From assembly GCA_947470885.1 (NCBI GenBank), contig CANIXE010000050.1, positions 1 to 9,898 on the forward strand: 9,898 nt of DNA. The letters run 5' to 3'. Each line of letters begins with the position of its first letter. Within the stretch, counting starts at the first letter, position 1. The notes beneath the pieces were generated by a model. The model saw only the letters and a list, made by a program, of their open reading frames with translations. It made no database searches and was not told where the DNA came from. This document shows, piece after piece, positions 6,291 to 9,898 of this stretch. This stretch comes from Planctomycetota bacterium. Lineage in GTDB: Bacteria; Planctomycetota; UBA11346. Made by a program: the position numbers and the translations under genes.

Positions 6291-7391
6291 TCAGCGGACG
6301 TATTCTTCCCATTCCCAGCGGGACATCCGTTCCCGGTGGGCGGCCAGCAGGGTCCAGGGGCTGCCCGGGCCGGCGATGCCCCCGGCCTTGGCGTTGACCC
6401 GGACCAACAGGTTCAGCAGGCAGTTGCGGATCACCAGGTCGGGGTCGTTCTTGGCCCGCTGGGCGATGGCATCCACCGGCACCGTGGCGGTCCAGGTGAG
6501 GTTGCTCGCCAGGGCCGTGGCGGCGGGGGCGGCGACCTCCCGTTTGCCTTCCACCGCCAGGGTGACCAGGGCGGCGGCCAGTTCGGCGTCGATGTCGGTG
6601 CTCAGCCGGGTGAATGCCAGGGTCAGTCCGGCGGCTCCGTCCTCGTCCAGCTCGCCCTTCACCCGTTCACCAGCCAGACGGAGGATCGCCGCTTTCAGCA
6701 GGGCGGGCACTTGGCCCCGGACCAGCAGGCCAAGGGCATGGTTGCGCTCGCCGCTTTTGGCCTGGAGCAGGGCATATTCCAAGGCCTGGCGGGTCTCACC
6801 GGCGTCGATCCCGGACCCGGGTAGGCCCAGCAGCAGGTGGAGGGCGTTCTGGCGGACGGCGGCACTGGCAGAGCCAGGGAGGTGGTCAGGACGCTGGGGA
6901 TCCGCCAGGCGCACCGCCAAGGCGGGGACGCCGGTGGGATCCAACAGCCAGAGGGTGGTCAGGGCGGACACCACCAGGTTGGGATTGCTTTCGATGATGA
7001 GGAGATGCCGCAGTACCGGAGCATAGACGGGATCCCGGCGGGCGCGGATCTCCCGGAGGATGCTCTGGCGGGTGTCGATGTCGCTATTGCGCCATTTCCG
7101 GGCATTGCCGCTCTGGCCCACCCGCCGGGTCCAAGGTTCCCCCGTGTAGATCAGGCGGGCGGTGAACAGGGTCGGGGCCAGGGCCGGCAGGCGGTCACCC
7201 AGGTAGATGATCTGGCGGGAAATCCAGTCGGGATCGACGACGAACAGGGATTGCCAGCGGGCATCCGCCAGACGATCGGCGATGACGATGGCCTGGGGAT
7301 TGTCGACGGCGGTGATGTCGATGGTCGCCGCCATCAGGCTGCCACCTGCCAGGGCCCCCAGGGCCGCCATGCGCAAGGACCGTAGGATCAT
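6291..7391 (-). CDS. Secreted helical-repeat protein of unknown function
   Basis: A 366-residue protein with a signal peptide: MILRSLRMAALGALAGGSLM followed by AATID, cleavage near residue 22. The mature part is mostly helical with loosely HEAT-like stretches at about 110-165 (ILREIRARRDPVYAPVLRHL and following), 178-190, 200-242 and 265-330 (DPDLVIRNCLLNLLVRVNAK). The protein ends RWEWEEYVR. No catalytic motif is visible. I chose the ATG at 7391 because it overlaps the upstream stop as ATGA, a common coupling arrangement, and places the signal peptide exactly at the N-terminus; a GTG 15 nt upstream would add METTT. It is the second gene of an operon with the SPOR-like membrane protein. It converges on the ligase-like gene with only 24 nt between stops, and I see no terminator there. 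The gene call is firm; function is unknown. Confidence 0.8.
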   Translation of the reverse strand: MILRSLRMAALGALAGGSLMAATIDITAVDNPQAIVIADRLADARWQSLFVVDPDWISRQIIYLGDRLPALAPTLFTARLIYTGEPWTRRVGQSGNARKWRNSDIDTRQSILREIRARRDPVYAPVLRHLLIIESNPNLVVSALTTLWLLDPTGVPALAVRLADPQRPDHLPGSASAAVRQNALHLLLGLPGSGIDAGETRQALEYALLQAKSGERNHALGLLVRGQVPALLKAAILRLAGERVKGELDEDGAAGLTLAFTRLSTDIDAELAAALVTLAVEGKREVAAPAATALASNLTWTATVPVDAIAQRAKNDPDLVIRNCLLNLLVRVNAKAGGIAGPGSPWTLLAAHRERMSRWEWEEYVR

Positions 7392-8566
7392 GGTTGTTGT
7401 TTCCACGTCGGCTTGAGCCAGGGCCAGCGATTTTTCAAAAGCTGCAGCAAACCTTGATCCTTGGTCGGGTAGGGGCCGATCACGATATCCAAGTGGGTGC
7501 CGGATTCCTCCAACTTTGCTGCCAGGCCCAGCCCGGCCATGGTCCGGGCCAGTTGGGTCGCCCGCATCCGCTCACTGGTCGGCCCCGAGGCGGCAACGCA
7601 CCACCAGGGTTTGGGTCCGGTGCTGGGGCGGTTCAAATCATCGTCCAGCTGGCTGGTCAACCGGCGCAACAGGGGGAAGGCGGCTTCGCCCCGGCGCAAA
7701 CCAGCCAGGACCTCCTGGTGGCGCTGGGGCGAGATCCCCGGATCCGCCAGGGCCTCCTGGGCGGCGGCGCAGGCCTGACTGATCGACTTCAGGGCAGAGG
7801 GATCATCCAGGGCGGTGCCACTTTCCGCCAAGCGCAGTTCCGTCGTCACCTTGTACAGGTGTCGGCCATCCGGCTCGGGCTGTTCGATGCCATAGAGACA
7901 GCGGATGGTCGCCTGGTCCACCAGCTGGCGGGTGCCAGCATGGCGGTAAACACAGGTCAATTCCTTGAGCTGGCGGTACAGTCCCCGTTCATCAGGCCAT
8001 TCGACGCTGGCGGGCAGGCGCAGGGTGAATTCAGGCCGGGCGCCGGCCTTGCTGCGTTTGATATGGGCCTGGAGCCGGGATTTCCCCGGGGGCAGCAGGC
8101 CCAGGGATACGTCGGCATCCCAGATCTGCAGGCTCCCCGACGGCGGGAATTGCAGGAGGTCGAGATCAAAAATCCCGACGGCCCGGGTCCGCACGCCATC
8201 CCGCAGGGCGGAATCCAGGGGCAACACGGAACCATCGGCGCCGATCCGCACCAGATCGATCCGGGACCGTCCGGGGGTCCCGGGCAAGGGGGTGAGGTAG
8301 GCGCAGATGCCGTCAGTTTCCAGGCCGATCAGCAGCAGGTTCTGCTCTTCAACGGTGGTTCGACCCTCCTTCTTGTTGGCCAACAGTTCGGTGGCGGTGG
8401 TGGTCAACTTCCACACCACCCAGTCCCCCGGGGCCAGACGGAAACCCACCGGCCTGAAGGACAACACCCAGATCAGGACTCCGCCGATGAAGGCAAGGAT
8501 GGCGATGGCCAGGACGCCGAGGGTGATCCAGGATTTGGCGCCGCCGATCGGCGGAGTGACGAACAT
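7388..8566 (-). CDS. Membrane-anchored protein with SPOR-like C-terminal domain
   Basis: A 392-residue protein with one transmembrane helix at about residues 12-36, preceded by a short cytoplasmic tail, so most of it should be periplasmic. Residues about 40-250 are rich in predicted strands (FRLAPGDWVVWKLTTTATEL, GSLQIWDADVSLGLLPPG, HLYKVTTELRLAESG) and resemble nothing I can name. Residues 255-312 are helical. Residues 321-385 look like a SPOR fold: an initial strand WWCVAASGP, a helix ERMRATQLARTMAGLG, strands around KLEES and HLDIVIGPYP, and a final helix TKDQGLLQLLKN. SPOR domains bind septal peptidoglycan stripped of stem peptides. The ATG at 8566 is taken as start; an in-frame TTG at 8599 would add 11 residues, and neither has a clear ribosome site. 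The stop overlaps the next gene's ATG by 4 nt. The SPOR call is tentative. Confidence 0.75.
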   Translation of the reverse strand: MFVTPPIGGAKSWITLGVLAIAILAFIGGVLIWVLSFRPVGFRLAPGDWVVWKLTTTATELLANKKEGRTTVEEQNLLLIGLETDGICAYLTPLPGTPGRSRIDLVRIGADGSVLPLDSALRDGVRTRAVGIFDLDLLQFPPSGSLQIWDADVSLGLLPPGKSRLQAHIKRSKAGARPEFTLRLPASVEWPDERGLYRQLKELTCVYRHAGTRQLVDQATIRCLYGIEQPEPDGRHLYKVTTELRLAESGTALDDPSALKSISQACAAAQEALADPGISPQRHQEVLAGLRRGEAAFPLLRRLTSQLDDDLNRPSTGPKPWWCVAASGPTSERMRATQLARTMAGLGLAAKLEESGTHLDIVIGPYPTKDQGLLQLLKNRWPWLKPTWKQQP

Positions 8567-8622
8567 GTCAGAATGCTGGCCCGCGATTGACGCCGGCAAG
8601 GCCGGGCCACCGTCCCCGCTTT

Positions 8623-8626
8623 GGAG
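8623..8626 (+). promoter_or_regulatory. Ribosome binding site that sets the trmO start
   Basis: GGAG lies 5 nt before the in-frame GTG at 8632. It favours GTG over the in-frame TTG at 8587, which has no comparable site and would overlap the divergent gene's possible 5' end. Confidence 0.55.
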
Positions 8627-8631
8627 AATCC

Positions 8632-9219
8632 GTGGACGACGTCGATGCCCGTCTCGCCCTCAATCGCCCCGTTGGCTCTGGCCGGCCACCGCCGGAGGTC
8701 CGCCGGGCCGGATGCGACCTGCCCGAGGACCTGACCTGCACATTTCGGCCCATCGGCGTGGTTCATTCCCCGTGGAAATGGCGGGAGGACGCCCCCCGCC
8801 AGGGCACCGTCGGCCCAGCGGCGGTGGGGGCCATCGTCCTCCACCGCCAGCGGGACGGCGTGGGCCTGCAAAATACTCTCCAGGATCTCAAGGGGTTCAG
8901 CCACCTGATCGTCCTCACCTGGTTTCACCACAGTCACGGTTGGGCACCCCAGATCATTCCGCCCCGGGATCGGCAAAAGCGTGGGCTGTATGCCACCCGG
9001 GCCCCGGACCGGCCGAATCCCATCGGCCTGACCATTGTTGAAGTGGTGGACATCTATGGCGTGCGGATCGATATCCGGGGCCACGACCTGCTGGATGGAA
9101 CCCCGGTGCTGGACCTGAAACCCTACATCCCGGCCTATGACAGTTTTCCCGCCGCCCGGGCCGGTTGGGTCGACACCCTCGCGGATCCTGGGCCGGACCA
9201 TCGGGACAGCCGGGTGTAA
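8632..9219 (+). CDS. trmO: tRNA (N6-threonylcarbamoyladenosine(37)-N6)-methyltransferase TrmO (TsaA family)
   Basis: A 195-residue protein of the TsaA/TrmO family. The family uses S-adenosylmethionine to methylate t6A at position 37 of ACY-reading tRNAs, making m6t6A in the anticodon loop. The beta-barrel core starts at FRPIGVVHSPW (38-48). It continues through DLKGFSHLIVLTWFHHSHG (85-103), KRGLYATRAPDRPNPIGLTI (116-135, including the invariant ATR..RPNPIG) and GHDLLDGTPVLDLKPYIPAY (150-169). The length fits the short, barrel-only forms; the C-terminal domain of the E. coli enzyme (about 235 residues) is missing. Residues 1-36 precede the conserved core and are not family-typical, so the true start could be later, though I see no better start codon. 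The gene is transcribed away from the SPOR-like operon with 65 nt between starts. It appears to be a single-gene unit. Confidence 0.9.
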   Translation: MDDVDARLALNRPVGSGRPPPEVRRAGCDLPEDLTCTFRPIGVVHSPWKWREDAPRQGTVGPAAVGAIVLHRQRDGVGLQNTLQDLKGFSHLIVLTWFHHSHGWAPQIIPPRDRQKRGLYATRAPDRPNPIGLTIVEVVDIYGVRIDIRGHDLLDGTPVLDLKPYIPAYDSFPAARAGWVDTLADPGPDHRDSRV

Positions 9220-9495
9220 ATCGCGGACAACCGTCCCGACGAAATGATTACAGTGATTGATAATGCTACGTATTGATGGTCATGATTCCCTAAACGCGCA
9301 TCATTAGCGTCAATGTGCTGGCCACATAATGGCTGGTGATTGGGTCATGGGATTTTCAGACTCCAGGATGATTCTGGACAGCCTCTGGGCGGGGGGCATG
9401 GTAAGGACGATTCCCGATAATCGCCCCTATTCCTCTGAAGATGGTCTTCAGAGGAATAGGGGCGGTGAACTGGCCACCCATCGTGCAGGTCCACC
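9220..9495. other. Non-coding spacer between trmO and the PstS-like gene
   Basis: No convincing gene lies in these 276 bases. Positions 9241-9345 are noticeably less GC-rich than the rest of the window. They contain -10-like hexamers GATAAT (9259-9264) and CATAAT (9325-9330), neither with a good -35 at proper spacing. ATGTG (9313-9317) and CACAT (9323-9327) form a short inverted repeat around the second hexamer. TCCAG/CTGGA (9362-9366, 9374-9378) is another short inverted pair. I see no clear Pho-box direct repeats. The 3' part carries the long hairpin listed separately. A promoter for the PstS-like gene is expected here, but none can be fixed with confidence. Confidence 0.5.
9422..9464. repeat. 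Perfect 20-bp inverted repeat (stem-loop) upstream of the PstS-like gene
   Basis: Bases 9422-9441 and 9445-9464 are exact reverse complements, 20 of 20, around a 3-nt loop (TGG). In RNA this would be an extremely stable hairpin ending 31 nt before the ATG at 9496. No T-run follows on either strand (GTGAAC on plus, ATTATC on minus), so it is not a standard rho-independent terminator. It could be a transcript-end protector for trmO, a 5'-leader structure of the next gene, or one copy of a dispersed palindromic repeat. Confidence 0.85.
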
Positions 9496-9898
9496 ATGCT
9501 CCGAGTCACCTTCCTCAGTGCCATGTGCTGTTTTGCGGGCGGCCTTTCCGCCGCCGAGACAGTGATTATCCGCGCCAGCCAAGCCGTCACGCCCATCATC
9601 GAATCGGCGAAGACGGTGGTTCTTGCCAAACATCCAGACGCAGTGTTCAAAATCACCCCCTGTGGCACCAAGGCCTCAGTGGAGGCGGTGGCTGGTGGAA
9701 CCGCCCAACTGGGGGCCACGGCCCGGCCCTTGAAAGCCGAGGAGAAGACCGCCAATCCAGAGCTGATTCTTACGGAAATTGCCAAGGATGGCGTTGCTCT
9801 GGTGGTCCATGCCAGCAACTCAGTTGCGGATCTGTCTCCCAACCAGGTCGTCGACATCTTCACCGGTACGTCGACGAACTGGAAGGACGTGGGCGGCC
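9496..9898 (+). CDS. PstS-like phosphate ABC transporter substrate-binding protein, N-terminal part (runs off right edge)
   Basis: An open frame from ATG at 9496 runs to the edge for 134 residues. It begins with a short signal peptide, MLRVTFLSAMCCFAGGLSAA, then ETVIIRAS. The mature part matches the periplasmic-binding-protein fold of the PstS family. It has a first strand ending RASQAVTPIIESA, a ligand-loop region GTKASVEAVAGGTAQLGATA (57-76) leading into RPLKAEE (77-83), a VALVVHASN strand (100-108), and the hallmark VDIFTGTSTNWKDVGG (119-134; family form 'iftGkitnW.dvGG'). Such proteins capture phosphate or a related anion for an ABC importer, usually with PstCAB genes downstream. A weak AGGT precedes the start by 5 nt. 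Codon use seems less GC-biased than in its neighbours. The PstS-like family is well supported; the ligand is inferred. Confidence 0.85.
   Translation, partial: MLRVTFLSAMCCFAGGLSAAETVIIRASQAVTPIIESAKTVVLAKHPDAVFKITPCGTKASVEAVAGGTAQLGATARPLKAEEKTANPELILTEIAKDGVALVVHASNSVADLSPNQVVDIFTGTSTNWKDVGG

Noticed and set aside
8541..8554. Perfect 14-bp palindrome CCGCCGATCGGCGG
   Set aside because: It lies inside the SPOR-like gene and encodes Pro-Pro-Ile-Gly-Gly; such palindromes arise easily in GC-rich coding DNA, though an operator role cannot be fully excluded.
7394..8590. Open frame of 398 codons on the plus strand opposite the SPOR-like gene
   Set aside because: Gly/Gln-rich composition, no recognisable motif, and complete overlap with a gene having a TM helix and operon overlap; a GC-driven shadow.
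8587..8592. TTGACG as a -35 element for trmO
   Set aside because: No -10-like hexamer occurs 16-18 nt downstream; the sequence there is CG-rich.
9345..9863. 172-codon minus-strand frame across the spacer, hairpin and PstS-like gene
   Set aside because: It reads through the palindrome and opposes a PstS-like frame with signal peptide and the IFTG..NW signature; its own translation shows no family.

Overview
The window is GC-rich, densely packed bacterial DNA with nine protein genes: seven complete and one cut off at each edge (left-edge secreted protein, right-edge PstS-like protein), plus none for RNA. I see no rRNA, tRNA, CRISPR array, transposase or phage gene. An O-antigen-ligase-like protein, several signal peptides and a periplasmic binding protein point to a Gram-negative (diderm) cell. 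Secreted HEAT-repeat proteins, one with a 'TG...W..WW' motif, suggest Planctomycetota or a related PVC-group lineage. That placement is an inference from gene style, not from a marker gene.

Layout. (1) Positions 1-2138, minus strand: a secreted HEAT-repeat protein, then a promoter-bearing gap, then an HU/IHF-family DNA-binding protein followed after 5 nt by the GTG start of a secreted protein that runs off the left edge. (2) Positions 2228-6266, plus strand: a tight three-gene operon. It encodes an SDR enzyme resembling the ketoreductase domain of fungal/type-I fatty acid synthase, a WecA/MraY-family polyprenyl-phosphate sugar-1-phosphate transferase, and an O-antigen ligase/polymerase-like membrane protein with a helical C-terminal extension. 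Both junctions are one-base TGATG overlaps, so translation is probably coupled. (3) Positions 6291-8566, minus strand: a two-gene operon joined by a 4-nt ATGA overlap, coding for a membrane-anchored protein with a SPOR-like C-terminus and a secreted helical-repeat protein. (4) Positions 8632-9219, plus strand: TrmO (TsaA), the tRNA t6A37 N6-methyltransferase. (5) Positions 9220-9898: a less GC-rich spacer containing a perfect 20-bp stem with a 3-nt loop, then the start of a PstS-like phosphate-binding protein.

How the genes may work together. The central operon looks like an envelope glycan module, with one enzyme that loads a sugar phosphate on the lipid carrier and one that polymerises or transfers the glycan. 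The ketoreductase supplies or modifies an acyl group by an unknown route. The flanking secreted HEAT-like and SPOR-like proteins would also act in the periplasm, but nothing in the sequence links them directly to the operon. The most unusual items are the standalone type-I-FAS-like ketoreductase, the SPOR-like/secreted-repeat pair and the long perfect hairpin ahead of the PstS-like gene.
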